Source: an uncultured Acetobacteroides sp.
Lineage (GTDB): Bacteria; Bacteroidota; Bacteroidia; Bacteroidales; ZOR0009
Direction: 5' to 3'
Length of the DNA stretch: 64,000 bases
Assembly (NCBI RefSeq): GCF_963678165.1
Contig: NZ_OY782755.1
Coordinates: 1,674,001-1,738,000 of the forward strand
Under the pieces are notes generated by a model, which made no database searches, had not been told where the DNA came from, and was given only the letters and a program-made list of their open reading frames with translations. A program made the translations under genes and the position numbers. This document shows positions 17,140-26,116 of this stretch, piece by piece. How positions within the stretch are numbered: position 1 is the stretch's first letter; each line of letters begins with the position of its first letter.

Positions 17140-18492
17140 CTAGTGGATGCCTCTAAATATACGGCTCCACCTGATTCCTCCCAATAGGCCTTTTTGATTA
17201 TCGACGGAGAACCAAATGAACGAGGCTTTCCCAACAACATGGTCTTCGGGAACAAATCCCCAGAAGCGCGAATCGGCAGAGTTGTGCCGGTTATCGCCCA
17301 TCATAAAGTAGTAGTTCATCTTAAAGGTGTAGCTGTTGGCCAGCTTCCCGTTGATGTAGATGCCAGAGCCAGCCTTAACCTCCACCTTATTCTGCTCGTA
17401 AACGCCAATTACGCGCTCGTAAAGCGGCCAGTTCTGAGGGGTAAGCTTGATGGTTGCTCCCTTTTTAGGAACCCAAAGTGGGCCAAAGTTATCCTCCGTC
17501 CACCTAAAGCCTTTGTTGTGGGGAAATATGTCAATTTGAGCCTGATCGTAATCCGTGTTTAGATTCTCGCTTACAAATACTACATTCTCTACGCTCTTTA
17601 TCTTGCTGATGTTCTCGTGCGTTGTGTTGATGTAGTAGGCCGATTGCTCCGGAATGATTTGGTAGTTTTCCTGGCTAATGCCGAGGTTCTCAAATACCGA
17701 TGGATTTATAGGCGTGCCATTGGTTCGAACAATAAACGTGCTTTGCTGCCCTTTGAAAAGTTCGGAAGGCTTTCCGTTGATAAAGAGCTGGCCGTTCTTA
17801 ACCTGGAGGTAGTCGCCGCCAACGGCTACACATCTCTTTATGTAGTTCTCCTTTTTGTCAACAGGGCGCACAATGATGTCGTTGTTGTTCCATACAAAGT
17901 CGCGGCCTTGCTCGCGGACAAGCCGGTAGTAGCTAACCTCCTGGTTTTGGAGCACCACCGTGTCACCTTCAGGGAAGTTGAATACGACAACATCGTTTCT
18001 CTTTACCTCTCCAAAACCCGCCAGGCGCTTGTAGGGCCACTGAATCCAGGTTAGGAAAGACTTGGTTTGGTTATTCGTAAATGGTAGCGAATGGTGAACA
18101 AACGGGAATGATATCGGAGTATTGGGAACTCTTGGCCCGTAGGCGGTTTTGCTCACAAAAAGGTAGTCGCCTACGAGCAATGTTTTCTCCATCGATGGCG
18201 ATGGAATAACGTATGCTTCGATGAAGAAAATGCGGATTATTGATGCTGCAATCACCGCAAACACGATGGCGTCAACCCATTCTACAACTGCGCTTCTCTT
18301 GCCGCTTTGCTTGTAGTTTCTTGGCTTCCAAAAAGTCCAGTTCACCTTTTTAGTGATGTACATGTCGTAGATAACGGCAACGCCAATGATCAGCCAAGGG
18401 TTTCTTAGCCAAAGGATAAATAGGAGGTAGGCTATGGTGATATAGCCGAACTTAAACCATTTGTTCGAAAGAATTTCTTTTATCTTCTTCAT
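17140..18492 (-). CDS. lepB: signal peptidase I
   Basis: Membrane serine protease that cleaves Sec and Tat signal peptides. N-terminal hydrophobic segments (about 15-45 and 72-95) are followed by IPSPSMEKTL with the catalytic serine at residue 100, and the general-base lysine sits in YIKRCVAVGGD. The GDNRHNSADSRFWG box near 410 is also present. At 450 residues it is longer than the 324-residue E. coli enzyme, with an insertion between the lysine box and the final box, as is common in Bacteroidetes. It is 25 bases downstream of dapB in one operon. Confidence 0.95.
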   Translation of the reverse strand: MKKIKEILSNKWFKFGYITIAYLLFILWLRNPWLIIGVAVIYDMYITKKVNWTFWKPRNYKQSGKRSAVVEWVDAIVFAVIAASIIRIFFIEAYVIPSPSMEKTLLVGDYLFVSKTAYGPRVPNTPISFPFVHHSLPFTNNQTKSFLTWIQWPYKRLAGFGEVKRNDVVVFNFPEGDTVVLQNQEVSYYRLVREQGRDFVWNNNDIIVRPVDKKENYIKRCVAVGGDYLQVKNGQLFINGKPSELFKGQQSTFIVRTNGTPINPSVFENLGISQENYQIIPEQSAYYINTTHENISKIKSVENVVFVSENLNTDYDQAQIDIFPHNKGFRWTEDNFGPLWVPKKGATIKLTPQNWPLYERVIGVYEQNKVEVKAGSGIYINGKLANSYTFKMNYYFMMGDNRHNSADSRFWGFVPEDHVVGKASFIWFSVDNQKGLLGGIRWSRIFRGIH

Positions 18493-18517
18493 ATGGTAGG
18501 TGGTTTGTTTTTTCTAG

Positions 18518-19234
18518 TTATAGGGCCAGAAGATCGTTCATGGTAAATATACCGGTTTTCCCAGCAACAAATTCGGCGGCAAGTACGGCTCCAAGGGCTA
18601 ACCCCTGGCGGCTCTTGGCCTCGTGGGTAATCGAAATCGAATCGACTGGATTGGTGTACGAAACGGTATGCGTTCCTGGTATTTCACCCTTGCGAATGGA
18701 GATGATGCCCAGCTTGCTCTTGTCGGTTATCGATTGGTTTACCCATTCCGTTTTGTCGGGGTAGCTTTTAAGGATATCCTCGGCAATGGTGATGGCTGTT
18801 CCGCTAGGCGAATCCAACTTTTGGTTGTGGTGCCATTCTTCAACTTCAACCGAGTAGTCGGTAAACTTTGCCATTACGGAGGCAAGGTACTGGTTAACCT
18901 TGAAAAAGATGTTCACCCCTAGGCTAAAGTTCGACGCGTAAAAAAGCGCACCGTTACGGCCCTTTACGTACTCTGTTACTTCCGCAAGGTGGTCGTGCCA
19001 TCCTGTCGATCCGCAAACAACGGGTACGTTTGAATCTACACAGGCGCGGATGTTGGTAAGCGCCGAGTAGGGGGTGGTGAATTCAATTGCAACATCGGCC
19101 TGTTTAAACGAAGGAGAGGTAATATCTTCAGAATTATTTTGATCGATGATGATTGTGATGTTGTGTCCTCTCTCTATGGCAATTCTTTCGATTTCCTTGC
19201 CCATCTTTCCATACCCGACAAGTGCAATTTTCAT
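18518..19234 (-). CDS. dapB: 4-hydroxy-tetrahydrodipicolinate reductase
   Basis: Reduces the DapA product in the diaminopimelate/lysine pathway. The 238-residue protein has an N-terminal nucleotide-binding turn (MKIALVGYGKMGKEI), the CGSTGWHD segment near residue 75, EEWHHNQKLDSPSGTA (catalytic His and Lys, near 130-146) and a C-terminal FVAGKTGIFTMNDLL. It is slightly shorter than the E. coli enzyme but all motifs are there. It is notable that an organism with a full lysine fermentation cluster also has lysine/DAP synthesis, although DAP is needed for peptidoglycan anyway. Confidence 0.95.
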   Translation of the reverse strand: MKIALVGYGKMGKEIERIAIERGHNITIIIDQNNSEDITSPSFKQADVAIEFTTPYSALTNIRACVDSNVPVVCGSTGWHDHLAEVTEYVKGRNGALFYASNFSLGVNIFFKVNQYLASVMAKFTDYSVEVEEWHHNQKLDSPSGTAITIAEDILKSYPDKTEWVNQSITDKSKLGIISIRKGEIPGTHTVSYTNPVDSISITHEAKSRQGLALGAVLAAEFVAGKTGIFTMNDLLAL

Positions 19235-19284
19235 GGCTTTATGGTTGATATGATGTTAACGCAAAGCGATTGTTTATTATTGCT

Positions 19285-19292
19285 CAAATATA
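19285..19292 (-). promoter_or_regulatory. -7 box for the dapB-lepB operon
   Basis: On the minus strand TATATTTG, a perfect -7 element, lies 50 bases upstream of the dapB start. No good -33 element stands 19-21 bases upstream. Confidence 0.5.
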
Positions 19293-19365
19293 CTAAAGTA
19301 GTACTTAGCTTTTGGTATAAACGGCCTCGTGTTGATTCGTTTATTACGATAATTTTCATGGCATA

Positions 19366-19396
19366 AAAAGAAAAAGGAGGCTTGATGGCCTCCTTC
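19366..19396 (-). terminator. terminator of the thrS-infC-rpmI-rplT operon
   Basis: On the minus strand AAGGAGGC (CATCAA) GCCTCCTT followed by a TTTTCTTTTT tract, 18 bases after the rplT stop. Confidence 0.88.
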
Positions 19397-19414
19397 CCCT
19401 ATTTAGTTTTAACT

Positions 19415-19759
19415 CTACTTCAATGTTGCAACGATAGCATCGAAAGCAGTTGGGTGATTTAGAGCTAGGTCTGCTAAAACCTTACGGTTTAGAGCAACAC
19501 CGCTCTTCTTAATCTTGCCCATGAATTCAGAGTAGCTGAATCCGTGCATGCGAGCTGCTGCGTTAATTCTCACGATCCAAAGTGCGCGGAAGCTGCGTTT
19601 TTTAGCCTTACGGTCGCGGTAAGCATAGGTTTGACCCTTTTCCCACGAGTTTTTCGCAACGGTCCAAACATTTTTTCTTGCACCAAATTGACCTTTGGTA
19701 CGCTTTAAGATTTTCTTTCTTCTAGCTCTTGAAGCTACGGAATTGACTGATCTTGGCAT
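19415..19759 (-). CDS. rplT: 50S ribosomal protein L20
   Basis: The 114-residue, strongly basic protein matches L20 throughout: [54 protein letters not shown] and the NRKVLADLA helix. It binds 23S rRNA early in 50S assembly. In many bacteria it also represses its own rpmI-rplT message, but no such leader structure could be confirmed here. Last gene of the operon. Confidence 0.98.
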   Translation of the reverse strand: MPRSVNSVASRARRKKILKRTKGQFGARKNVWTVAKNSWEKGQTYAYRDRKAKKRSFRALWIVRINAAARMHGFSYSEFMGKIKKSGVALNRKVLADLALNHPTAFDAIVATLK

Positions 19760-19847
19760 AGTAGTAAATGTTTACGAATTGATAGCGGTCGACTCAACGA
19801 CACTTTCGGTGCTAATTCATTCGATTTGTTAATAAAAAATCTTACAA

Positions 19848-20042
19848 TTAAAGTACAAGCAGAAGCTTGATGTTGTTCATATCAGCTGGGTGAACCAAAC
19901 CGATGTGTGTAAGATTGCGCTTACGCTTAGTGTCCTTCTTGGTAAGAATGTGACGTTTGAAAGCGTGCTTTCTTTTGATTTTTCCGGTGCCGGTGAGCTG
20001 AAATCTCTTCTTAGCACCAGCGTTTGTTTTCATCTTTGGCAT
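19848..20042 (-). CDS. rpmI: 50S ribosomal protein L35
   Basis: A 64-residue basic protein, the normal size for L35, beginning [31 protein letters not shown]. It lies between infC and rplT in the conserved infC-rpmI-rplT order, 31 bases after infC. Confidence 0.97.
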   Translation of the reverse strand: MPKMKTNAGAKKRFQLTGTGKIKRKHAFKRHILTKKDTKRKRNLTHIGLVHPADMNNIKLLLVL

Positions 20043-20073
20043 GAGAACTAACTATTTAAGGGTTAAAACTAAT

Positions 20074-20649
20074 TTACTTCTTCTTAGCAGCCTTAGGAGC
20101 GAGAAACATAATCATACGCTTACCTTCGAGTTTTGGCAGCTGCTCAACCTTGCCAATTTCTTCCAACTCTTGCGCAAAACGAAGGAGTAAGATTTCCCCC
20201 TGTTCCTTAAACAGGATGGAGCGTCCTTTGAAGAATACAAAAGCCTTAACCTTCGAACCTTCTTTTAGAAAGTTCTCGGCGTGCTTAAGCTTAAAGTTAA
20301 AGTCATGATCGTCGGTGTTTGGACCAAATCTTATTTCTTTAACAATAACCTTGGATGCTTTTGCCTTGATCTCCTTCTGCTTCTTCCTTTGTTGATACAA
20401 AAATTTTTGGTAGTCGATAATACGACAAACCGGTGGATCTGCATTAGGCGTAATCTCAACCAAATCTAGTTCTTGATCGTAAGCCAACTTGCGGGCATCG
20501 GCTATCGAGAAGATGCCTGGATTTTCAATGTTGTCGCCAACGAGACGAACCTGCCTTGCAGAAATTGCTTCGTTGATCTTGAAGCCCTCATCTTTATCTT
20601 TATTCTGTGGCTTATAAGGGCCTTTCCCGGATTTCTGTAGTGCGCTAAT
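20074..20649 (-). CDS. infC: translation initiation factor IF-3 (AUU start)
   Basis: IF-3 keeps 30S subunits free and proofreads the initiator codon. Conceptual ATG/GTG/TTG starts give only a fragment. The IF-3 frame stays open far upstream and encodes the missing N-domain ([34 protein letters not shown]). The best start is ATT at 20649-20647, giving 191 residues, preceded by AGGAG eight bases upstream (20662-20658). AUU initiation of infC is known from E. coli, where IF-3 discriminates against its own start and so autoregulates. The C-domain ([28 protein letters not shown]) is complete. Confidence 0.95.
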   Translation of the reverse strand: MSALQKSGKGPYKPQNKDKDEGFKINEAISARQVRLVGDNIENPGIFSIADARKLAYDQELDLVEITPNADPPVCRIIDYQKFLYQQRKKQKEIKAKASKVIVKEIRFGPNTDDHDFNFKLKHAENFLKEGSKVKAFVFFKGRSILFKEQGEILLLRFAQELEEIGKVEQLPKLEGKRMIMFLAPKAAKKK

Positions 20650-20657
20650 AGTTTAAT

Positions 20658-20662
20658 CTCCT
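20658..20662 (-). promoter_or_regulatory. ribosome binding site that fixes the AUU start of infC
   Basis: AGGAG on the minus strand, 12 bases after the thrS stop and eight bases before ATT. Bacteroidetes genes often lack a Shine-Dalgarno, so a strong one in front of a rare start codon is informative. Confidence 0.75.
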
Positions 20663-20673
20663 ATTATTGGTTT

Positions 20674-22614
20674 TTATTTACTGGCAATTTGATTCTCAAC
20701 CTCTGTTTTAATCAGCGATGCGAATTGTTCGATTGTCATAGAACCCTTATCGCCTTCGCCTTGCTTGCGGACAGCAACGCTTTGGGTTTCTGCTTCTTTT
20801 TCCCCAACTACCAAAAGATAAGGTATTTTCTTCAACTCGTTGTCGCGAATCTTCTTGCCAATCTTTTCGTTACGGTCGTCTAAAACGGCACGAATATCGG
20901 AATTATTCAGCAAATTTAAAACATTTTCTGCGTATTCGTTATACTTTTCGCTGATTGGAAGGACAACAACCTGCTCTGGGGTAAGCCACAGTGGGAATTT
21001 TCCGCTGGTATGCTCAAGCAATACTGCCACAAAACGTTCCATCGAACCAAATGGTGCTCGGTGAATCATAATTGGGCGGTGGCGCTTATCGTCGCTGCCG
21101 ATATACTCAAGGTCAAAACGTTCAGGAAGGTTGTAGTCTACCTGAATGGTTCCTAGCTGCCACTTACGACCAATCGCATCCTTAACCATGAAGTCGAGTT
21201 TTGGACCGTAGAATGCAGCTTCACCATATTCGACTACGGTGTTAAGCCCTTTCTCAGCGGCTGCTTCGATAATGGCTTGCTCTGCCTTTTCCCAGTTCTC
21301 TTCCGTTCCGATATACTTCTCGCGGTTTACCTTGTCGCGAAGCGAGATCTGTGCGGTGTAATCTTTAAAGTCAAGAGTCTTGAAGATGTAAAGTACGATG
21401 TCGATAACCTTCATGAATTCATCCTTCAGCTGGTCGGGACGGCAGAAAAGGTGGGCGTCATCTTGGGTAAAGCCTCTCACTCTTGTCAACCCGTGAAGTT
21501 CGCCGCTTTGCTCGTAGCGGTAAACAGTTCCAAACTCAGCGAGGCGGAGAGGAAGATCCTTGTACGAACGTGGCTTAGCCTTATAAATTTCACAGTGGTG
21601 AGGGCAGTTCATTGGCTTAAGCAGGAATTCCTCAGTTTCGTCGGGAGTATGAATAGGTTGGAACGAGTCCTTGCCGTACTTAGCGTAGTGTCCCGAAGTT
21701 ACATATAGATCCTTTTGTCCGATATGTGGGGTGATTACCTGCTGGTAGCCGTACTTCTTTTGTATTTTTTTAAGGAAGTCTTCAAGACGAGCGCGAAGTT
21801 CTGCTCCCTTAGGAAGCCATAAGGGTAGTCCTTGACCTACTCGTTGCGAGAAGGTGAATAACTCCAACTCTTTTCCGAGCTTACGGTGGTCGCGCTTCTT
21901 AGCTTCTTCGAGCATTACCAAATACTCATCAAGAAGTTTCTTTTGAGGGAAGGTGATGCCGTAGATACGGGTAAGCATCTTGTTCTTTTCATTCCCACGC
22001 CAGTAAGCACCTGCAATGCTGGTTAATTTTACTGCTTTAATAGATCCAGTGTCTGGAAGGTGTGGACCACGGCAAAGGTCTGTGAAGTTGCCTTGAGTGT
22101 AGAACGTGATTGTTCCATCGGTGAGATCCTGAATAAGCTCAACCTTGTAAGGGTCTCCCTTTTCTGTATATGTCTTTAGTGCCTCGTCTTTCGAAACTTC
22201 GGTGCGCACGAATGGCGATTTGGTTCTTGCCAACTCGAGCATTTTCTCCTCGATCTTCGCTAGTTCTGCCTCAACGATTTGATGCCCTTCTAGGTCGACA
22301 TCGTAGTAGAAACCATTTTCGATGCTGGGCCCGATGGCTAACTTGATGCCTGGGTAAATGGCTTCGAGTGCTTCGGCCATAAGGTGTGCCGAAGAATGCC
22401 AAAAGGCATGCTTACCCTCTGCATCTTCCCACTTGTGAAGCTTCAATGTAGAGTCGGTCGTTATTGGGCGCGTCAAATCCCAAACTTGTCCATTAACGGT
22501 TGCCGCTAGTACATCTTGAGCCAAGCGTGGGCTGATTGATTTTGCTATATCCATGCTGGTACTTCCTGCCGGATACTCCTTGACACTATTGTCAGGAAAG
22601 GTAATTTTTATCAT
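20674..22614 (-). CDS. thrS: threonyl-tRNA synthetase
   Basis: Charges tRNA-Thr. The 646-residue protein has the full class II architecture: TGS domain (1-60), editing domain with [10 protein letters not shown] (near 73) and a later [10 protein letters not shown], catalytic core with [10 protein letters not shown] (zinc-binding Cys and two His, near 330), motif 2 ([21 protein letters not shown], split here), motif 3 ([11 protein letters not shown]) and a C-terminal anticodon-binding domain. First gene of thrS-infC-rpmI-rplT, the same order as in E. coli. Confidence 0.98.
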   Translation of the reverse strand: MIKITFPDNSVKEYPAGSTSMDIAKSISPRLAQDVLAATVNGQVWDLTRPITTDSTLKLHKWEDAEGKHAFWHSSAHLMAEALEAIYPGIKLAIGPSIENGFYYDVDLEGHQIVEAELAKIEEKMLELARTKSPFVRTEVSKDEALKTYTEKGDPYKVELIQDLTDGTITFYTQGNFTDLCRGPHLPDTGSIKAVKLTSIAGAYWRGNEKNKMLTRIYGITFPQKKLLDEYLVMLEEAKKRDHRKLGKELELFTFSQRVGQGLPLWLPKGAELRARLEDFLKKIQKKYGYQQVITPHIGQKDLYVTSGHYAKYGKDSFQPIHTPDETEEFLLKPMNCPHHCEIYKAKPRSYKDLPLRLAEFGTVYRYEQSGELHGLTRVRGFTQDDAHLFCRPDQLKDEFMKVIDIVLYIFKTLDFKDYTAQISLRDKVNREKYIGTEENWEKAEQAIIEAAAEKGLNTVVEYGEAAFYGPKLDFMVKDAIGRKWQLGTIQVDYNLPERFDLEYIGSDDKRHRPIMIHRAPFGSMERFVAVLLEHTSGKFPLWLTPEQVVVLPISEKYNEYAENVLNLLNNSDIRAVLDDRNEKIGKKIRDNELKKIPYLLVVGEKEAETQSVAVRKQGEGDKGSMTIEQFASLIKTEVENQIASK

Positions 22615-22643
22615 ACACTTTTAACATTTACACTTTGAACTCG

Positions 22644-22651
22644 CAAATATA
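22644..22651 (-). promoter_or_regulatory. -7 box for the thrS operon
   Basis: TATATTTG followed by C on the minus strand, 29 bases upstream of the thrS ATG. TTTC lies 18 bases further upstream as a poor -33 candidate. Confidence 0.55.
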
Positions 22652-22785
22652 TTGGAATTTTACCTTGTAGAAAGGAGAATGTGCGATTAATTGCGACATC
22701 GCCCTGTAATGGCATTCATAAATAGCCTTAAACAAGGCGGGCGTGAGTAGATCGTGATTTTATTCCCTGAAAGAGTATTGGTGCG

Positions 22786-23331
22786 CTAGCTTATTGCTTC
22801 CTGTTCGTTGTCTTTGGTTTCCTTTGCCGTCTTCTGCGATGTAGATATCCAGATGAAGTAGATGAGCATGGTGTAGAATAGAATGTTGGCAAGTTGCCCT
22901 ACTATTACGGCCGTGCTATATAGCGCTACCACAAGAAATGATGCGGCGATTTTTGATGAAACCCATATCAGTTTCAGGTAGTCGAGAACCTCTTTGGTTG
23001 GCTTGTCGAGAAATGTTTTGGCGTAAAGAATGAGGATTAGAAGTAGTCCTAGCAGTTGTAACGAGATGCCATGTGGTCTGCTGTACCATTGGACGAAGTA
23101 GCCGATTATTGGCAGCAAAGCAAAAACTCCCATTATTCGTATCATCTTGCGATTGGTGACGAAGCTTCCGTTAATAACAATGAGGATTAGCCCTACGACT
23201 TGAGCGCACGACATTCCTATGTTGAATAGGGTATCTCCTATAGGGAGTAAAAGGAGGAGTTTTAGGATGGCTCCGCAAATGGCAAGGCTGAGAAAGCCTA
23301 CTGCTGTATATAGTAGAAATTTTAGTCGCAT
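22786..23331 (-). CDS. hypothetical multi-spanning membrane protein
   Basis: A 181-residue protein made almost entirely of hydrophobic helices: about six predicted segments (near 5-28, 35-55, 65-83, 91-106, 124-142 and 146-165), with a polar C-terminal tail (TSQKTAKETKDNEQEAIS). I do not recognise the family. It stands alone on the minus strand between thrS and the divergent acyl-CoA ligase. The ORF is preceded by no clear promoter. The membrane pattern makes it likely to be real. Confidence 0.65.
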   Translation of the reverse strand: MRLKFLLYTAVGFLSLAICGAILKLLLLLPIGDTLFNIGMSCAQVVGLILIVINGSFVTNRKMIRIMGVFALLPIIGYFVQWYSRPHGISLQLLGLLLILILYAKTFLDKPTKEVLDYLKLIWVSSKIAASFLVVALYSTAVIVGQLANILFYTMLIYFIWISTSQKTAKETKDNEQEAIS

Positions 23332-23424
23332 TGTCGATCAGTAGTTTAATTCGGAACAGAATTCCCGTTTCTTTTGCTCCGTAAAGGATAGCTAAAAATG
23401 CGAATTAAAATTATTTTTACCAAT

Positions 23425-23432
23425 TACTTTTG
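23425..23432 (+). promoter_or_regulatory. -7 box for the acyl-CoA ligase gene
   Basis: TACTTTTG fits TAnnTTTG and is followed by C. It is 57 bases upstream of the ATG at 23490 and has no clear -33 partner. Confidence 0.4.
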
Positions 23433-23489
23433 CTGTTGCGTTTGAGCAATGCATACAATTAGCACAATTAATATCGCGTGTAACTACTT

Positions 23490-25400
23490 ATGAAGACAAT
23501 TATCGACCTTTTTGAAGAAAGCGTAAAGAAATATCCAGATCTTCCATACCTGTGGGAAAAGACAAATGGAGCGTTTAAGCCTACCTCGTACTCGCAGACT
23601 AAGGAGCAGGTTCGAAGTTTTGCTGCTGGGCTTATGGCTATTGGAGTTGAAAAAGAGGATAAGGTTGCAATCCTTGCCGAAGGGTGCAATGCTTGGATGA
23701 TATCGGAGCTCGGCATCTTTTATGCTGGAGCGGTAGATGTTCCTCTTTCAATTAAACTAGAGGAGTCTAGCGATTTGATGTTCCGGTTGGAGCATTCCGA
23801 GTCGAGGTTTATTGTAGTTTCAGGCAATCAACTTCCAAAAATCAGGAAGATTGTTGGAAGTCTTCCCAGCATTCGTAAGGTTATTGTTATTGACAAGGCT
23901 AGCAACCTCGCCGAAAACGAAATTCTTTGGGATGATGTAAAAAGAATGGGAGATGAGTTTCTGGGTGATGCCGCTAATCAGGAACACCTCAATGAGCGCA
24001 TTGCATCGGTAAAGCCCGAGAGCTTCGCCAATATCACCTATACATCGGGAACTACGGCAGATCCTAAGGGGATTATCCTTACTCATGGCAACTACACCTC
24101 AAACGTAGAGCAGGCACTTTCGCTTATGGATATTCCTGTTGGCTACAAAACGCTGCTCATCCTTCCGCTTGATCATTGCTTTGCGCATGTGGCCGGAATG
24201 TACAGCTTTATGGCTTGCGGTGCCAGCATAGGCACCGTTCAGGTGGGGCGTACGCCAATGGAAACGCTCAAAAACATCCCAATAAACATAAAGGAATTTA
24301 AGCCAAACCTGCTGCTGAGCGTACCTGCGTTGGCCAAGAACTTCAAGAAAAATATTGAAAACGGTATAAGGGCAAAGGGAAAAGTAACAGAGACGCTCTT
24401 TAAGGTGGGGCTTATGGTGGCCTACGCCTACAATAAGGAGGGTTTTAATAAGGGGGCTGGTTTACGCTTCTTGCTTAAGCCGCTGGTTTCGCTCTTTGAT
24501 AAGATCATCTTCTCGAAGCTACGCGAGGTTTTTGGCGGCGAACTCGACTTCTTTATTGGTGGTGGGGCGCTGCTTGATATTGAGTTGCAACGTTTCTACT
24601 ACGCCATTGGCATTCCGATGTATCAGGGGTACGGGCTGTCGGAGGCAACGCCTATCATATCGTCGAATGCTGCAAAGAAGCATAAGCTGGGTTCTTCGGG
24701 ATTTCTTGTAAAGCCAATGGAACTAAAAATTATGGACGACGGTGGAAACTCATTACCGGTTGGCGAAAAGGGAGAGATCGTTATAAGAGGTGGTAATGTG
24801 ATGCATGGCTACTGGCGAAACGAGAAGGCTACTGCCGAAACCGTTATTGATGGTTGGCTGCATACTGGCGATATGGGCTACATGGATAAGGATGGATTCC
24901 TCTACGTTATGGGCCGCTTTAAGAGCTTGCTGATTGGGTCGGATGGCGAGAAGTACAGCCCCGAAGGAATAGAGGAGGCTTTGGTTGCCCACTGTAAGCT
25001 TGTCGATCAGGTGATCCTCTATAATTCTCAAAATGCCTATACCATTGCGCTGATTGTTTCAAACAAGGAGGCGATGAAGCGCTACGTGAACAGCCACCAG
25101 CATCATCATAAAGGATGGGATTCGGTAGATGGGAAGAAGCACGCCATTGAGGAACTGAACAAGGAGATTGCCCAATTCCGTAAGGGAGGGCACTTTGCCG
25201 GTATGTTCCCCGAGCGCTGGATTCCGGCTAGCTTCGCCATTCTTCCCGAAGCCTTTACCGAGCAAAATGGCATGATGAACAGCACCATGAAGATTGTTCG
25301 CGGAAAGGTGGAGGCTGCCTACAAGGATACCATCGAGAGCATGTACAAATCGAACGGAAAGTACATCTATAGCGATTACAACATAAAATCGTTGTCGTAA
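23490..25400 (+). CDS. long-chain acyl-CoA ligase (AMP-forming synthetase)
   Basis: Activates a carboxylate (probably a fatty acid) to acyl-CoA through an acyl-adenylate. The 636-residue protein has the ANL-superfamily motifs in order: the AMP-binding loop YTSGTTADPKG near 186, GYGLSEATPIIS near 380, HTGDMGYMDKDGFLYVMGR near 460-480 (the hinge region), and a late NSTMKIVRGKV with the C-domain lysine. The C-terminus is longer than usual and has a His-rich SHQHHHKGW patch near 530. It stands alone, and the exact chain length is not predictable. It ends near a bidirectional hairpin. Confidence 0.9.
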   Translation: MKTIIDLFEESVKKYPDLPYLWEKTNGAFKPTSYSQTKEQVRSFAAGLMAIGVEKEDKVAILAEGCNAWMISELGIFYAGAVDVPLSIKLEESSDLMFRLEHSESRFIVVSGNQLPKIRKIVGSLPSIRKVIVIDKASNLAENEILWDDVKRMGDEFLGDAANQEHLNERIASVKPESFANITYTSGTTADPKGIILTHGNYTSNVEQALSLMDIPVGYKTLLILPLDHCFAHVAGMYSFMACGASIGTVQVGRTPMETLKNIPINIKEFKPNLLLSVPALAKNFKKNIENGIRAKGKVTETLFKVGLMVAYAYNKEGFNKGAGLRFLLKPLVSLFDKIIFSKLREVFGGELDFFIGGGALLDIELQRFYYAIGIPMYQGYGLSEATPIISSNAAKKHKLGSSGFLVKPMELKIMDDGGNSLPVGEKGEIVIRGGNVMHGYWRNEKATAETVIDGWLHTGDMGYMDKDGFLYVMGRFKSLLIGSDGEKYSPEGIEEALVAHCKLVDQVILYNSQNAYTIALIVSNKEAMKRYVNSHQHHHKGWDSVDGKKHAIEELNKEIAQFRKGGHFAGMFPERWIPASFAILPEAFTEQNGMMNSTMKIVRGKVEAAYKDTIESMYKSNGKYIYSDYNIKSLS

Positions 25401-25464
25401 AACTGGATAAACAATGTCGTGCCGCGCTTCAACCGTGGTACGATATTGTCGATTTTAAATAACA

Positions 25465-25489
25465 AGAGCCGCGTTTTAAACGCGGCTCT
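25465..25489. terminator. shared hairpin between convergent genes
   Basis: AGAGCCGCGTTT T AAACGCGGCTCT, a perfect 12-base stem. It lies 15 bases past the end of the minus-strand gene and about 65 past the ligase. T-runs are weak on both sides, so termination strength is uncertain. Confidence 0.6.
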
Positions 25490-25504
25490 ACGTGTTCTAT
25501 GGGG

Positions 25505-26044
25505 TTATTCCTCCTCTTCTTTCTCAATCAGCTTCTCCACCCTTTTGAGCACGGGCATGATGGCTTCGCGGGTGGTGTCGTTGGTGGAGAGCATGCGCTC
25601 CCTAAAGCGTTCCAGCTTACCTGCGAGCACCTCGTTGTCGGTGCTTTGCATTATCATCTCTAGCGCTTCGGCGAGGCTGGCGTGGATGGCGGCAATGTCT
25701 CCCTCATCGCTCATTGTTGCCTTAAGGTAGGCTATCTCGTGTGGGGCTTCGCTCGCTTCTATTCCAGCCTCGGTAAGAATAAGGCCGTACTTAAGCGCAT
25801 AGGTCATGTCCTCTACCCATCGTTCGATGGAGGTTTGGCGCTCGATGTAGTGGTCGTACAGCTCGGCTTGGACCGTTACGTCAACGGAAAGATCGTCGAG
25901 GCGGGCAAAGAAGAAGGTTTGCGTGCGCAGCTGGAAGAAGAAGGGCTCGAGCTGCTCCTCGGTTAGCCCTCTTTCGAGGAATTGCTGCTCCAGCGTATCA
26001 ACCTGCATATCGTACCTATCAACCAGTTCGGAATGTTTCATCAT
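25505..26044 (-). CDS. hypothetical acidic helical protein
   Basis: About 179 residues, mostly helical and acidic, ending EKLIEKEEEE. I do not recognise the family. Segments such as QLRTQTFFFARLDDLSVDVT, RQTSIERWVEDMTYALKYGL and VLAGKLERFRERMLS suggest a helical bundle. I start it at the tandem ATGs at 26044/26041, because a canonical promoter (26063-26092) has its start point just upstream, leaving a leader of only about 12 bases. This makes it a separate transcription unit, even though it follows the two large paralogues on the same strand. Confidence 0.7.
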   Translation of the reverse strand: MMKHSELVDRYDMQVDTLEQQFLERGLTEEQLEPFFFQLRTQTFFFARLDDLSVDVTVQAELYDHYIERQTSIERWVEDMTYALKYGLILTEAGIEASEAPHEIAYLKATMSDEGDIAAIHASLAEALEMIMQSTDNEVLAGKLERFRERMLSTNDTTREAIMPVLKRVEKLIEKEEEE

Positions 26045-26062
26045 AAAGACAGAGTTATGCCA

Positions 26063-26092
26063 CAAAGGTAGCGCTTTGAGACGGGTTTGCAA
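26063..26092 (-). promoter_or_regulatory. canonical promoter for the 25.5 kb hypothetical gene
   Basis: On the minus strand TTG (26092-26090), 19 bases, then TACCTTTG (26070-26063). This matches the Bacteroidetes consensus and has the same -7 sequence as the nusB promoter. Confidence 0.75.
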
Positions 26093-26116
26093 TTGTTGGT
26101 TGCTTCTGATTCTTTG

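Noticed and set aside
22615..22785. T-box or other thrS leader attenuator
   Set aside because: The leader is short (about 20-30 bases from the predicted -7 box) and lacks the T-box core.
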